Assembly: GCA_946482075.1 (NCBI GenBank)
Contig: CAMLQG010000130.1
Coordinates: forward strand, 1 to 6,565
Direction of reading: 5' to 3'
Length of the DNA stretch: 6,565 bases
From: an uncultured Erythrobacteraceae bacterium
GTDB taxonomy: Bacteria; Pseudomonadota; Alphaproteobacteria; Sphingomonadales; Sphingomonadaceae
The notes under the pieces are model-generated. The model did not search any database. It was given only the letters and a program-made list of their open reading frames with translations, and was not told the origin of the DNA. The stretch's first letter is position 1; the number at the start of each line of letters is the position of its first letter. The translations under genes were made by a program, and so were the position numbers. Of this stretch, positions 6,436-6,565 are shown piece after piece.

Positions 6436-6565
6436 GGCGAGAGTTTACACTTATCCCTCCGAAAGCGCCCCTCGATCCTTCCTCTCATCGCCACCCCGCC
6501 GGCGGCGGCTCCGAACCGGCATGGCGCGAGGTCAGCACCCGCAACAGCGCGCTATCGCTGGGCTG
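6436..6565. other. Region after the operon; no confident gene or terminator
   Basis: No complete gene fits here. The first 50 bases are less GC-rich and carry no strong hairpin with a T-run; a weak GGGCG (6435-6439) / CGCCC (6466-6470) pairing with a 26-base loop is the best candidate and is not convincing. On the minus strand the frame running from the right edge to TGA at 6485-6487 is open for 26 codons with GC-rich third positions. It could be the 3' end of a convergent gene. Confidence 0.35.

Noticed and set aside
6496..6505. Perfect palindrome CCGCCGGCGG as a possible terminator or operator
   Set aside because: Only ten bases, no loop and no T-run, and common by chance in such GC-rich sequence.

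Overview
The window is GC-rich, densely coded DNA whose codon use and gene families suggest an alphaproteobacterium, most likely a sphingomonad (Novosphingobium/Sphingobium-like). That assignment is an inference from composition and gene content; no rRNA or other marker gene is present. All eight supported genes lie on the + strand. No tRNA, rRNA, CRISPR array, insertion sequence or convincing terminator was seen.

Layout. At the left edge is the 3' part of a PAPS-dependent sulfotransferase (2-1066, its N-terminus cut off by the window). After a 113-base gap come seven tightly spaced genes that look like one operon (1180-6435, gaps 10-39 bases). In order they are an NmrA-like NAD(P)-binding protein, a NIPSNAP-family small protein, a SnoaL-like (NTF2-fold) small protein, an acyl-CoA-dehydrogenase-fold flavin-dependent monooxygenase of the HsaA/DszC/HpaB-C2 type, a zinc-free quinone-oxidoreductase-like MDR enzyme, a classical SDR oxidoreductase and an EthD-domain small protein. 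The last 130 bases contain no gene that can be called with confidence; a short open frame on the minus strand ending at 6485 may be the tail of a convergent gene.

How the genes may work together (inference). One candidate oxygenase, three NAD(P)H-type oxidoreductases and three small alpha+beta proteins of families that often bind or rearrange cyclic or aromatic intermediates make up a compact oxidative-processing cassette. It could degrade or modify a phenolic, quinonoid, terpenoid or steroid-like compound. The set resembles the tailoring genes of aromatic polyketide clusters (a two-component flavin hydroxylase with an enoyl/quinone reductase, SDR and small barrel proteins), but no polyketide synthase is present here. 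No ring-cleavage dioxygenase, CoA ligase, transporter, regulator or flavin reductase is in the window, so the substrate cannot be read from it. The sulfotransferase hints that a hydroxylated intermediate might be sulfated, but it is separated from the operon and may be unrelated.
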